Assembly: GCF_022179445.1 (NCBI RefSeq) | Contig: NZ_BPQU01000004.1 | Coordinates: 62,001 to 126,000 of the forward strand | DNA: 64,000 nucleotides | From: Methylobacterium mesophilicum | Lineage (GTDB): Bacteria; Pseudomonadota; Alphaproteobacteria; Rhizobiales; Beijerinckiaceae | Direction of reading: 5' to 3' | Shown: one piece after another, positions 16,417 to 25,249 of the stretch | Position numbering within the stretch: position 1 is the first letter of the stretch | How the letters are laid out: each line of letters opens with the position of its first letter | Position numbers and translations under genes: made by a program | Notes under the pieces: model-generated | The model's database searches: none | What the model saw: only the letters and a program-made list of their open reading frames with translations | What the model was told of the DNA's origin: nothing

Positions 16417-18513
16417 GTGCCTAAGCTTTCAATTCGCTTTACAATTGTTGCGATCGTCGCCCTCGTCAGTGCCGTCGCGATCGGCTTGGCCGCGTTGCAA
16501 CTGGTCCGCAGCAAGGCGCGCTCGGATCTGGCCGATCAGGTCGCCGCCTACATGGCGATCGACCGCAACCTGTTCACGAGCCTGACGCAGCTTCGTATCG
16601 AGCGGGGGTGGAACATGACGGCCCTCCTGGAGGAGCTCGACGCCAACCGCGTCCACCGGCAGACCGCCCTGGATGGCCGCCAGGCCTTCGACACCGCTAT
16701 CGACGGCGCCCTCGCCGATCTGAGAGGGGTGACTGATGCCGCCCTGAAAGCCAGGGGCGTCGAACTGCAATCCTTCGTCGATACGTGGCGGCGGCTGCGT
16801 CCGGCCGTGGACCCGGCCCTCGATCAGCCCCTTGCCGGCCGGGACCCGTCCCTGCGCAAGCAACTGGACGAGGTCGGCAACCGGTTCCTGATCGCGCTGG
16901 AAGCGGCCTCCGACGCGACCGAGGCGCATATCCAGGCCCTCGCCCCCGCCTTCGGCAGCTTCCTCGACGCCCGGGCGGCGATCTGGCTCACGCGCACGAG
17001 CAGCGGCCGTGCCGCGGCCATCATCAGCGGGCTCCTGGCGAGCGGCCGTCCCGCCACGCCCGCGGAAGGGACACAGCTGAGCATTGCCGACACACAGGCT
17101 TTGACGGCCTGGCAGGTCGCCAAGCGCACCATCGAGATCGGCGGTATGGATGCCGCCGTGCGCGACATGTATGCCCGGGCCAACGCCACCTACTTCGGCG
17201 GGCGCATGGCCGAGCACCGCCAGGCCATCGCCGCCGCCATCTCGGATGGGCGCAGGATCTCGGTCCCGAACGTGGAGTGGGATGCCGGGGTCGTCACCGG
17301 CCAGAAGGCCGTGTCGGATGCGGCGATCGCAGTCATCTCCGCCGCGGTCGATCAGACGCGGACCGCCGCCGCCGAGGCCCGCCAGGATCTCATGCTCGCC
17401 ATCGCGGCGATCCTGCTCGCGGCCGGCCTCGCGGTGGCGGCGATCCTGATCGTGCAGGTCCGTATCGTACGACGGATCCTCGGGCTCGCCGAAGCCATGC
17501 GGCGCCTGGCCGGGGGCGCGGTCGAGACGCCCGTGCCGGGCACGCAGAATCGGGACGAACTCGGCGCGATGGCCGGGGCCGTGCAGGTGTTCAAGGACAA
17601 CCTGATCCGGACCGCGGCGCTGGAGGCGGAATCCTCCGAGGCCCGGCGCCTCGCCGAGGAACAGCGCCGGGCGGCGATGCACCAGATGGCCGACGCGTTC
17701 GAGCGGGCGACCGGCGGGATCGTGGGCACGGTCTCGGCGTCGGCCGGCGCCTTGCAGGCCACGGCGCAGACCCTGGCGACGACGGCGGCCGAGACGGCGG
17801 AACGGTCGACCACGGTCGCGGCCGCCTCTGAGCAGGCCGCGTCCAATGTCGGCACCGTGGCGGCCGCCGCCGAGGAACTGGGCGCTTCGGTGCAGGAGAT
17901 CGGCCGGCAGGTCGCCGGCTCGGCGGATCTGGCCCGGACCGCGGTGGGCGAAGCGGACCAGACCGCTGCGCTCGTGAGCGCCCTGACCGCGAGCGTGGCC
18001 AAGATCGGTGAAGTGGTCGGGCTGATCTCGGGCATCGCCGCCCAAACCAACCTGCTGGCGCTCAACGCCACCATCGAGGCGGCCCGCGCCGGCGAGGCCG
18101 GCAGGGGGTTCGCGGTGGTGGCCGCGGAGGTCAAGGCGCTGGCCGACCAAACCGCCAAGGCCACCGGCGAGATCGGCCAGCAGATCGGTGAGGTCCAGGG
18201 TGTTACGGGCGAGGCCACCAGGGCGATCGGGCAGATCGCCGGCCGCATCCGGGAGATCAGCACCGTGTCCGCCTCGATCGCGGCGGCGGTGGAGCAGCAG
18301 GATGCGGCGACCCAGGAGATCGTCCGCAACGTCGGTCAGGCGGCCTCCGGCACCGGCGCGGTGACCCGCACCATCACGGGCGTGGCCGGGGCGGCGGAGA
18401 AGACCGGCGCGGCGGCGGGCGAGGTTCTGACCTCGGCCTCGGAGCTGTCGCGTCAGTCGGAGCAGCTCACGGTCGAAGTCGGGCGCTTCCTGGCCACCGT
18501 CCGGGCAGCGTGA
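16417..18513 (+). CDS. methyl-accepting chemotaxis protein
   Basis: 698 residues from GTG 16417 (a TTG at 16396 is the farther alternative). The first transmembrane helix is at about residues 5-27, a helical sensor of ~300 residues follows, then a second helix near 327-350, a HAMP domain, and a long cytoplasmic coiled coil. The hairpin tip reads [20 protein letters not shown], the receptor-kinase (CheA/CheW) contact. The ligand region has no recognisable CACHE or four-helix signature, so the stimulus is unknown. Monocistronic, behind an unusually AT-rich leader. Confidence 0.93.
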   Translation: MPKLSIRFTIVAIVALVSAVAIGLAALQLVRSKARSDLADQVAAYMAIDRNLFTSLTQLRIERGWNMTALLEELDANRVHRQTALDGRQAFDTAIDGALADLRGVTDAALKARGVELQSFVDTWRRLRPAVDPALDQPLAGRDPSLRKQLDEVGNRFLIALEAASDATEAHIQALAPAFGSFLDARAAIWLTRTSSGRAAAIISGLLASGRPATPAEGTQLSIADTQALTAWQVAKRTIEIGGMDAAVRDMYARANATYFGGRMAEHRQAIAAAISDGRRISVPNVEWDAGVVTGQKAVSDAAIAVISAAVDQTRTAAAEARQDLMLAIAAILLAAGLAVAAILIVQVRIVRRILGLAEAMRRLAGGAVETPVPGTQNRDELGAMAGAVQVFKDNLIRTAALEAESSEARRLAEEQRRAAMHQMADAFERATGGIVGTVSASAGALQATAQTLATTAAETAERSTTVAAASEQAASNVGTVAAAAEELGASVQEIGRQVAGSADLARTAVGEADQTAALVSALTASVAKIGEVVGLISGIAAQTNLLALNATIEAARAGEAGRGFAVVAAEVKALADQTAKATGEIGQQIGEVQGVTGEATRAIGQIAGRIREISTVSASIAAAVEQQDAATQEIVRNVGQAASGTGAVTRTITGVAGAAEKTGAAAGEVLTSASELSRQSEQLTVEVGRFLATVRAA

Positions 18514-18525
18514 GGCGGGGACCGC

Positions 18526-18723
18526 TTACGAGCCGGCTCGTGGGCGGCTCACGCGTCTTGCCGCTTGCCGCCCCTGCGCCTCCGTGGCGAACAGCATCGT
18601 GCCAGCGGCCACGCCGAGCAGCGTGGCGATCCCGAGCTTGAGCCAGCGGCGGTCGGCGGCCGGGGGCGTCGTCGCCGTCCTGCTGTGTTCGGTCCGGCGC
18701 GGCATCGGGTTTCCAGCTGACAT
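18526..18723 (-). CDS. small single-pass membrane protein, hypothetical
   Basis: 65 residues from ATG 18723 (a TTG 12 bases upstream is possible). A basic, Pro/Thr-rich N-terminus is followed by one hydrophobic segment LKLGIATLLGVAAGTMLFA (about residues 31-49) and a short basic tail. No family is recognised and no strong ribosome-binding site is visible. It is called because the segment looks like a genuine membrane helix in a 372-base gap otherwise empty. Confidence 0.35.
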   Translation of the reverse strand: MSAGNPMPRRTEHSRTATTPPAADRRWLKLGIATLLGVAAGTMLFATEAQGRQAARRVSRPRAGS

Positions 18724-18885
18724 GTCCGGCGCCAACGCCCGGCGCGGGCGATCTTTCCCCGGTCGTGACGATCGGGTGGCGCGTTGCTTCGTCGGAAGCC
18801 GGCGGCCTATAACGCGGCGACCTCACAGCCGCGACGGCGGGGTCCCGGATTCCCGCCCTCGCCAACGAACAAAGTCTCACACGCC

Positions 18886-19632
18886 ATGGCAGGCCATTCG
18901 CAGTTCAAGAACATCATGCACCGGAAGGGCCGGGTGGACGCGGTCCGCTCGAAGGTGTTCGGCAAGCTCGCCCGCGAGATCACTGTGGCGGCCAAGCTCG
19001 GCACGCCGGACCCGGCCATGAACGCACGCCTGCGCGCGGCGATCATCGCGGCCCGCGCCGAGAATGTGCCCAAGGACAACATCGAGCGCGCCATCAAGAA
19101 GGCGGCCGGGGCGGATGGCGAGACCTACGAGGACATCCGCTACGAGGGCTACGGCCCGGGCGGCGCCGCGCTGATCGTCGAGGCGCAGACCGACAACCGC
19201 AACCGCACCGCCTCGGACGTGCGCTCGGCCTTCACCAAGTCCGGCGGCAGCCTCGCCGAGACCGGCGCCGTGGCGTTCATGTTCGACCGGGTCGGCGTGA
19301 TCGGCTTCCCGGCGAACGTCGCCGACGCCGACACGATGCTGGAGGCGGCGATCGAGGCGGGGGCCGACGACGTCAGCTCCAGCGAGGACGGCCACGAGGT
19401 CGTCTGCGCGCAGGAATCCTACGGCGAGGTCGCCAAGGCCCTGGAGGCCCGGTTCGGTGAGCCGAGCCGCACCGGCCTGGTCTGGAAGGCGCAGAACACG
19501 ATCGACGTCGATGACGAGACCGGCGAGAAGCTGATCCGCCTGGTCGAGGTGATCGAGGACCAGGACGACGTGCAGCACGTCTACGTCAACTTCGCGCTGT
19601 CCGATGCGCTGATGGCCAAGCTCGAGGGCTAG
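18886..19632 (+). CDS. yebC: YebC/PmpR family transcriptional regulator / translation factor
   Basis: 248 residues beginning [19 protein letters not shown], the invariant YebC N-terminus. Three-domain fold with [17 protein letters not shown] in the middle and the acidic C-terminal [15 protein letters not shown]. Family members were described as DNA-binding regulators and more recently as factors easing translation of proline stretches. It often lies beside ruvC, but here it is alone. Its TAG stop is formed by the CTAG end of a palindromic repeat. Confidence 0.95.
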   Translation: MAGHSQFKNIMHRKGRVDAVRSKVFGKLAREITVAAKLGTPDPAMNARLRAAIIAARAENVPKDNIERAIKKAAGADGETYEDIRYEGYGPGGAALIVEAQTDNRNRTASDVRSAFTKSGGSLAETGAVAFMFDRVGVIGFPANVADADTMLEAAIEAGADDVSSSEDGHEVVCAQESYGEVAKALEARFGEPSRTGLVWKAQNTIDVDDETGEKLIRLVEVIEDQDDVQHVYVNFALSDALMAKLEG

Positions 19633-19671
19633 CGCATCGTGCCGAATATCGGAACCGGCACGATGCGCTAG
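19629..19671. repeat. perfect 15-bp inverted repeat at the yebC stop
   Basis: Arms 19629-19643 (CTAGCGCATCGTGCC) and 19657-19671 are perfect inverted copies with a 13-base loop. The first CTAG includes the yebC stop codon. Probably acts as a transcription terminator or mRNA 3' end. No T run follows directly. Confidence 0.75.
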
Positions 19672-19683
19672 CTTCTTGATCCG

Positions 19684-19733
19684 CCTCGTCTTTTTCCGAA
19701 AGCCGGCCGCCACCTTTCGGAACGATGCTCTAG
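19684..19733 (-). repeat. short palindromic repeat, copy 1
   Basis: This ~50-base element has the core CGTCTTTTTCCGAAAGCCGG and ends CGATGCTCTAG. It is an inverted near-copy of the element at 32322-32377. Its CTAG end (19730-19733) supplies the TAG stop of the minus-strand AlgX-like gene. Together with the preceding hairpin it fills the whole gap between two convergent genes. Confidence 0.75.
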
Positions 19734-20728
19734 GGCTCGCCTGCCTGGGCCGCCAGTTCGGCGCCGAACCGCTCCTGCACGTAGGCGTCCAGCGAGAAGC
19801 TGTCGTCGGGCAGCTGGGCCATGAACCGCTCGGCCACCTCGGTGAGGACCAAATCTGGCTTCGTCCGCGCGATGTAGGACCAGTCGAGCGACGTGCTCCA
19901 GACGAAGTGCACCTCGCGGAAGGTCTCGGCCAGCAGGATCGTCAGCATGTACGGCATGACGTGCGAGAATGAGTCGCCGAACAGCGCCAGCCGGCGCGGA
20001 TCGGCCGCCGTCTCGTTGCGGTAGGCCACGTTGGCGCCGCCGTGCAGCGTGTGCAGCAGGCCGGCCTTCTCGCGCGCTTCGACGATCGGGCTGGCATAGG
20101 TCCGCAGGGAATCCCGCTGGATCCGGTAGGCCCGTGACGGCGCCCGGCGCGGCGGGTCGAAGGCGCTGCCGAGGTCGCCGTCATGATCGACCGGCGTGAA
20201 CGGCCGGTCCCGCAGGTCCGCCCGCGGCTCCGTCCCGAAGGCCCGGCAGATCTCGGCATAGGCCAGGTAGCAGCCGTCGAAGCTCCAATGGGTGTCGGTC
20301 CGGCAATAGAGGTCGACGGTGTCCCGGGCGGCCCGCATCGGCGCCACCAGGTCAATGCAGGTCTGCCGCCAGCGCTTCCGGCGCCGCCAATCCGCGTAGA
20401 GGGCCCGCGGCCCCCGCCGCCACGCGGGACCCAGGTCCGGCTCCGCGTGGAGCAGCCGGTTGGCCGGCGAGGCCGCCGGCGCGATGGTGATCCCGTCCAG
20501 GTGGTTGTCGTAGATCACCAGCTTGTCCGGCGCGACCACGTGGCGATACCGGATGCCGAGCGCCCGCAGCCGCCGCTCCCGGTTGGACACGAGGCTGCGC
20601 CACGCCCAGATCAGCTCGGCCATCGCCTCCGGCCGCTCCAACTGCCCCAGGATGTCGTTGGTCCCGGTCTTCAGGAACAGCCAGCTGTCCCGCCCGACAT
20701 GGATGTGATCGGTATTGCTCGACGCCAT
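19730..20728 (-). CDS. AlgX/AlgJ-like SGNH acetyltransferase-domain protein
   Basis: 332 residues starting MASSNTDHIHVGRDSWLFL at ATG 20728. The AlgX/AlgJ/DltD-like SGNH fold is indicated by VGRDSWLFLK at the start, DTHWSFDG (catalytic Asp-x-His) near residue 140, and LFGDSFSHVMPYML (catalytic Ser) near residue 240. Such proteins O-acetylate exopolysaccharides, but no polysaccharide genes or signal peptide are present here, so location and substrate are open. It stands alone, convergent with yebC and divergent from ada. Confidence 0.75.
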   Translation of the reverse strand: MASSNTDHIHVGRDSWLFLKTGTNDILGQLERPEAMAELIWAWRSLVSNRERRLRALGIRYRHVVAPDKLVIYDNHLDGITIAPAASPANRLLHAEPDLGPAWRRGPRALYADWRRRKRWRQTCIDLVAPMRAARDTVDLYCRTDTHWSFDGCYLAYAEICRAFGTEPRADLRDRPFTPVDHDGDLGSAFDPPRRAPSRAYRIQRDSLRTYASPIVEAREKAGLLHTLHGGANVAYRNETAADPRRLALFGDSFSHVMPYMLTILLAETFREVHFVWSTSLDWSYIARTKPDLVLTEVAERFMAQLPDDSFSLDAYVQERFGAELAAQAGEP

Positions 20729-20912
20729 GACGCACTCGGGGGGTGGGATCGGGAATTCGGCAGCAAGGGGCGGGATGCGGGCGGGGCCGCGGGACGGCAG
20801 GGTGACGGGCGTTCGATATACCCGTCCGGCAGGTGCCGTCATGTCCGTTCCCCGCTTGCCTCGTCCCCGCCTGCCCCTCCCCAACGCGCCTGCGCCGCCG
20901 CATAGTCCCGCC

Positions 20913-21977
20913 ATGAGCGTTCCCCCGACAGCCGATCCCGAGGAGGCCGCGCGCCGGGCGGCGCTCGCCGCCCGCGACGGGCGGGCGGACGGCACCTTCG
21001 TGTACGCGGTCCGCACCACCGGGGTGTATTGCCGCCCGAGTTGCCCGTCGCGGGCGGCCCGGCCCGAGAACGTCACCTTCCACCGCACCTGCGCGGAGGC
21101 GGAGGAAGCGGGCTTCCGGCCGTGCCGGCGCTGCAGGCCGGACGAGCCCGGCCCCGCCGCGCGCCGGGCCGAGGCGGTGGCCCGGGCCTGCCGGCTGATC
21201 GAGTCCGCCGAGACGATGCCGCCGCTCTCCGAACTCGCCCGCGCCGCGGGTCTGAGCGCCTACCATTTCCACCGGGTGTTCAAGGCCGCCACCGGGGTGA
21301 CCCCCAAGGCCTACGCGGAAGCCCGACGAGCCGGGGCCCTGGCCGCCGCGCTGCCGAAGGCCACCACCGTCACGGCGGCGCTCTATGACGCCGGCTACGC
21401 GACCGCGAGCCGGTTCTACGCCGGCGCCGCCGAGCGTCTCGGCATGGCGCCTGCGGCCTATCGCAAGGGCGGGCTCGGCATCCGCATGCGCTTCGGTGTC
21501 GGCGCCTGCAGCCTGGGGGCGATCCTGGTCGCCGCCACGGAGGCCGGCCTCTGCGCGATCCTGCTCGGCGACGACCCCGAACTTCTCGTCCGCGACCTGC
21601 AGGACCGGTTTCCGGGGGCCGAGATCGAGGGGGGCGACCCCGCGTTCGAGGCCTGGATGGCGCGGGTCATCGGGCTCGTGGAGGCGCCGGGCACCGGCCT
21701 CGACCTGCCCCTCGACATCCGCGGCACCGCGTTCCAGCAGCGCGTCTGGGCGGCCCTGCGGGCGATCCCGGTCGGATCGACCGCCACCTACGCGGACATC
21801 GCCCGCGCCATCGGGGCGCCCACGTCCATGCGGGCCGTCGCCCAGGCCTGCGGGGCGAACCACCTGGCGGTGGCGATCCCGTGCCACCGGGTGGTCCGCT
21901 CGGACGGATCCCTGTCGGGCTACCGCTGGGGCGTGGACCGCAAGCGCGACCTGCTCGCGCGCGAGGCGGCGGGCTGA
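20913..21977 (+). CDS. ada: bifunctional DNA methyl-phosphotriester/O6-alkylguanine repair protein and regulator Ada
   Basis: 354 residues from ATG 20913; ATG 20841 is a possible longer start. Domains in order: N-terminal zinc domain with GVYCRPSCPSRAA (Cys40, Cys44) and CRRCRPD, AraC-type HTH (LSELARAAGLSAYHFHRVF), and C-terminal methyltransferase with the acceptor motif AIPCHRVVRSDG. It takes methyl groups from alkylated DNA and, once methylated, activates the adaptive response. No alkB or alkA lies alongside. Divergent from the AlgX-like gene. Confidence 0.95.
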   Translation: MSVPPTADPEEAARRAALAARDGRADGTFVYAVRTTGVYCRPSCPSRAARPENVTFHRTCAEAEEAGFRPCRRCRPDEPGPAARRAEAVARACRLIESAETMPPLSELARAAGLSAYHFHRVFKAATGVTPKAYAEARRAGALAAALPKATTVTAALYDAGYATASRFYAGAAERLGMAPAAYRKGGLGIRMRFGVGACSLGAILVAATEAGLCAILLGDDPELLVRDLQDRFPGAEIEGGDPAFEAWMARVIGLVEAPGTGLDLPLDIRGTAFQQRVWAALRAIPVGSTATYADIARAIGAPTSMRAVAQACGANHLAVAIPCHRVVRSDGSLSGYRWGVDRKRDLLAREAAG

Positions 21978-22080
21978 GGCGGTGCCCGGCTGACCCGCTC
22001 TGCTGCGTGTCCCGCAATGACGCGGCGATCATGACGACGTCGTCAGCTGGCCATCGCGCGAGGTCGGGCAGATACAAGCC

Positions 22081-23388
22081 TCAGCGCCGGCCGCCGCCGG
22101 GTGGGCCGCCGAAACCGCCCGGTCCGCCGCCCGGGCCACCGAATCCTCCGCCGGGGGCTCCCGGGACCGCGCCGGGACTACCGCCCGGTGCGCCGCCGAA
22201 GCCGCCGCGCGGCGGTCCGAATCCGCCGGGGCCGTCCGCGCCGGGGATGCGGCCGGCCCCGGGCCGGGTGTCGATCGTCGGGCCCGGGGAGCCGCCGAGC
22301 CCCCCGAACGGGCTCTGCCGGTTGCCGGGCTCGGCGCCGAGGCGTCCGGGGACGTCGCGGGGCAATTCGGGCAGGTCGGGCAGCTTCTGCAGGTCGAGGC
22401 GGTCGCGCTCCCGCTCGAACCGCGGCGCGTCCGGCGACTGCAGGCGATCGGGCGCGATCCGGTCGTCGATCCGGAGCCGCTCCATGGTGAGCCTGCCATC
22501 CGGGGCGATGTCGGCGGTGAGCACGCCGCGGACGCTGCCCTGGCGCGGCACCCGCAACCCCGCGCGTCCCGACACGGCGAGGCCCGAGCCGAGGTCCAGT
22601 CCCCCGCCGGCGCGGCCGATATAGGCTTCGACCGACAGCGTCCTCAGGCCGGGCGGGAACGGCAGCCCGACCTGGGCGGCGTTGGTCACGGCGAAGGCGC
22701 CGGCCTCGGTGGCGCCGGTCACCAGGGCGCGCTGGCCCGGGAGCAGGGCGTCGGCGCCCTTCAGGCGGAGGCCTCCGATGGAAAGGCCGCCGCCCGCGTC
22801 GCGGCGCACCGGCCCGGCGACGCGGTCGGGCCCGAAGCTGCGCGGCTCGATCAGGCTCGCCACGATCACGCCGTCCGGCCGGCGCAGGCCGCTCACGGCG
22901 ACGCGGGTGCCGGGCTTCCAGTCCCCCGTGAGGTTCCCGGTGGAGACCCGCTGGCCGAGCACGATCATCCGCCCGGGCGCGAGCGATTCCACCGGCCCGA
23001 CCACCTCGCTGGCCACGTCGATGCGGCTTGTGCCGAGGCCGCCGTGCTCCGGCCGGGCGACCACGTGCACGACATGGCCGATCTTCAGGTCGGCCGCCTT
23101 GGCGGGCTCCCCGTCGATCTCCACCGCGACCTCGGGCGGGTAGGCGATGCGCAGGTCGTTGACGACGATCGAGCCGAAGCGGCGGATCGTGCCGATCACC
23201 CCCGTGCCGCCGATGCCGCGATCGCCCTCGCCGAGGGCACCGTCCTTCGGCTCGTCGGTCATCTTCATGCCGGTGCCGCCGATGCCCTGGTCGCGCGGGT
23301 TCTCCTGGGGCCGGGCGGCGCCCGGCAGCAGCGTTGCGGTGCCCGCGAGCAGGCGCAGGACGAACCGGCGGTTTGGCGAGGAGCGCAC
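22081..23388 (-). CDS. DUF5666 domain-containing exported protein with Gly/Pro-rich tail
   Basis: 435 residues from GTG 23388. The N-terminus NRRFVLRLLAGTATLLPGA looks like a Tat-type signal (twin Arg plus hydrophobic core). Repeated small beta units follow, typical of DUF5666 (for example VVNDLRIAYPP, VHVVARPEHGG, TRVAVSGLRRPDG). The last ~110 residues are low complexity, dominated by Gly-Gly-Pro/Phe. Two GIGGTG motifs occur near residues 36 and 58. Function unknown; partnered with the DUF6502 gene 11 bases upstream. Confidence 0.8.
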   Translation of the reverse strand: MRSSPNRRFVLRLLAGTATLLPGAARPQENPRDQGIGGTGMKMTDEPKDGALGEGDRGIGGTGVIGTIRRFGSIVVNDLRIAYPPEVAVEIDGEPAKAADLKIGHVVHVVARPEHGGLGTSRIDVASEVVGPVESLAPGRMIVLGQRVSTGNLTGDWKPGTRVAVSGLRRPDGVIVASLIEPRSFGPDRVAGPVRRDAGGGLSIGGLRLKGADALLPGQRALVTGATEAGAFAVTNAAQVGLPFPPGLRTLSVEAYIGRAGGGLDLGSGLAVSGRAGLRVPRQGSVRGVLTADIAPDGRLTMERLRIDDRIAPDRLQSPDAPRFERERDRLDLQKLPDLPELPRDVPGRLGAEPGNRQSPFGGLGGSPGPTIDTRPGAGRIPGADGPGGFGPPRGGFGGAPGGSPGAVPGAPGGGFGGPGGGPGGFGGPPGGGRR

Positions 23389-23399
23389 CGGCCGGCCTC

Positions 23400-24245
23400 T
23401 CAGCGCCCGTCCGTGGACCGGGCCGGCGGCGCGGCCTCGGCGTAGACGTAGAGGCCGAAATTCCAGCGGTGATCGCCGCCGGAATCGGTCTGGCAGGCGG
23501 CATGCGCCTCCCGGTTGGCCTGCTGCAGGGCCTCCATGGCGATCTCGCGCGCCCGCGCCTCGAGCTTGGCCGCAAGCGCTTCGGACAGCCCGTCGTAATG
23601 CACGGCCCGCTCGAGGAAGCGCGGTTTGTCGCCGACGATGTTGGCGACGCTCGCCGCGATATGGTCGTGCAGGTTGCGGCCGAAATAGTAGAGCTGCGGC
23701 TCGGCCGCGCCGTCCCCGCGCGGCACGTAGGCCGCCTCAGCCAGAACGATCCGGTCCTGCGGGTCCAGGAAGGCGAGCCCGCGGTCGAGCCATTCGTCGA
23801 GCACCGCGCGGGGACGCAGGTCGCGGGTGATGCCGGAGACCAGAGCCTCGAAGGACGGCGCGCCCGCATCCGCGGTCCGCGGCAGCGGCAGCGGCTGGCC
23901 CTGCGGATCGGTGAAGGCCGGGTCGGCGATCCAGCGGGCGATGATCCGGCTCGTGCGCGAGACCACGGCCGGAACCGCGCTCACCGGCGCCCCGGCCCCG
24001 CGCAGGCGCCGCACCTCCTTGCGATGGATGCCGGTCAACAGGGAGACCCGGCTGTCGGTCTGCTCCTTGCCGGGCAGGGCGAAGTCGTACTCGGCGACGT
24101 TCACGTAGAGCTCGCGCAACAGGTCTGTGAGCGCCGGGAACGTGATTCCCCGGGCCACGAGCAGGCGGACCAGCGGGCGCAGGAGCCGGGCCAGCGGCGC
24201 GTGCAGGCTGGCGCCCTCCGGTTTCGTGTCTGCGGTCTCGGACAT
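23400..24245 (-). CDS. DUF6502 family protein, possible transcription regulator
   Basis: 281 residues from ATG 24245. An N-terminal helical region (LLRPLVRLLVARGITFPAL) leads to a segment SLLTGIHRKEVRRLR (about residues 68-82) that has the form of a helix-turn-helix recognition helix. The rest is helical with no recognised catalytic residues. It resembles DUF6502 proteins, which commonly sit next to DUF5666 genes. Inverted CGTGGGA repeats flank its probable promoter, consistent with autoregulation. The DNA-binding role is inference. Confidence 0.75.
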   Translation of the reverse strand: MSETADTKPEGASLHAPLARLLRPLVRLLVARGITFPALTDLLRELYVNVAEYDFALPGKEQTDSRVSLLTGIHRKEVRRLRGAGAPVSAVPAVVSRTSRIIARWIADPAFTDPQGQPLPLPRTADAGAPSFEALVSGITRDLRPRAVLDEWLDRGLAFLDPQDRIVLAEAAYVPRGDGAAEPQLYYFGRNLHDHIAASVANIVGDKPRFLERAVHYDGLSEALAAKLEARAREIAMEALQQANREAHAACQTDSGGDHRWNFGLYVYAEAAPPARSTDGR

Positions 24246-24268
24246 GGTCGCATGGTTAGACGATGTGT

Positions 24269-24378
24269 CGTGGGAGACAATCCCACGGCGTGCGCGTCCA
24301 CACGCTCGACCGGCGATTTTCCGTTGACGTGGGAATTTTACACACGTAGTCGGAAAGCGTGGTCAAATTTCCCACGTC
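24269..24378. promoter_or_regulatory. array of CGTGGGA operator-like repeats
   Basis: A tight inverted repeat CGTGGGA-N5-TCCCACG (24269-24287) lies 24 bases upstream of the DUF6502 start. A second, wider pair follows: GACGTGGGAA (24326-24335) and TTCCCACGTC (24369-24378), perfect 10-base arms. Between the outer arms, on the minus strand, sit TTGACC (24361-24366) and TGTAAAAT, a plausible -35/-10 pair. Four copies of one half-site around a promoter suggest a cooperative repressor. Confidence 0.55.
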
Positions 24379-24489
24379 ATTGATGGGGCCGGGACGATGA
24401 GTGCAAAGACGCGTAGACTGGTCGCCGAGGCGCTGCCGCCGCTCACGCTACCCGCGAAGGCGCCCTCTCGATCCCGCCAATCCGATCCC

Positions 24490-24684
24490 ATGCCGCGGCT
24501 CAGGCGGATCGCCTGCCTGCTGACCGCGCTCGCACTGCCGGCCTTCGGCACCGCCGTCGCGGACACGGCTCATCGTGCCGACGCGACGAAGGCGTCACAG
24601 GACGCAGCTCCCGATGCCTATGGGCACCCGCACCTGCAAAGAGATGCCACGCTAGGCCGCCCGCGCGCGGGTTCCCGTTCGTGA
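24490..24684 (+). CDS. small exported protein, hypothetical
   Basis: 64 residues from ATG 24490 with a Sec-like signal (MPRLRRIACLLTALALPAFGTAVA). The mature part is short and polar (HRADATKASQDAAPDAYGHPHL). An in-frame upstream ATG at 24397 would add 31 residues and hide the signal. No family is recognised. It faces the DUF6502 promoter region divergently. Confidence 0.4.
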   Translation: MPRLRRIACLLTALALPAFGTAVADTAHRADATKASQDAAPDAYGHPHLQRDATLGRPRAGSRS

Positions 24685-24701
24685 TCGCCGTGTCCAGGAT
24701 C

Positions 24702-24815
24702 ATGACCGACCGCGACCGGCAGGCGCCGAACTGCGGCGGGGCACCGATCCTCGATCTCGCGCTCTGCCTCATCCTCTCCGTGACCGTCGTCGGGCTGCTG
24801 CTGCTCGCCCTCTGA
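24702..24815 (+). CDS. 37-residue membrane miniprotein, hypothetical
   Basis: A short open frame of ATG plus 36 codons. A polar N-terminus (MTDRDRQAPNCGG) leads into a single strongly hydrophobic C-terminal helix ILDLALCLILSVTVVGLLLL. It lies 17 bases after the preceding small exported protein, in the same direction. A purely chance frame of this hydrophobicity is possible. Confidence 0.35.
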   Translation: MTDRDRQAPNCGGAPILDLALCLILSVTVVGLLLLAL

Positions 24816-25249
24816 AGCCTCGCGCGACCGCCGCCCTGGCGCGGCACGCGCTCGGCTGTTGCGCCGGGCAGGGGCCTCGAAGACGCGATTTGGCACACAC
24901 AGCTATGGAAGGATGCTCCGCCAGGGTGGAGGGGCTGGACCTCTCCGATCCGACCACCGGCTCACCCGAGCGAGATACTACAACGCCAGCGATCCGGCGT
25001 ATTGCGGTGCCGGCAAACAGGATTCGGGAACCGCGTTGACGCGCGCCGGTGTGAAGTACCGATTTTAGTCAACATTCGTGGCGATCGATCTTGACGATAT
25101 CGTTGCGCTCGGCCGCAATGCACGGCGTTCGGCTCCGCGAATCCATCGGCCGGCCGGGATCGTCCGCGCCAGCCCGGTGACACGGATGTCGAATGCCGCG
25201 CCGGTACCGCCGCGCGGCGTCAGGAGGCATCACCGATGCAGGATCGGCC
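24816..25249. other. gap without confident gene
   Basis: 434 bases. The only frame of note (about 24859-25068, plus strand) ends in GTALTRAGVKYRF, which has the alternating pattern and terminal Phe of an outer-membrane beta-barrel C-terminus, but it has no exported N-terminus. It could be a relic. Nothing else is visible. Confidence 0.4.

Noticed and set aside
18528..18541. Perfect 14-base palindrome ACGAGCCGGCTCGT after the first chemoreceptor
   Set aside because: Short GC-rich palindromes arise often by chance here. It has no T run and no clear partner gene.
20352..21887. A 511-codon minus-strand frame across ada and the AlgX-like gene
   Set aside because: It spans two genuine genes in other frames and has no domain features.
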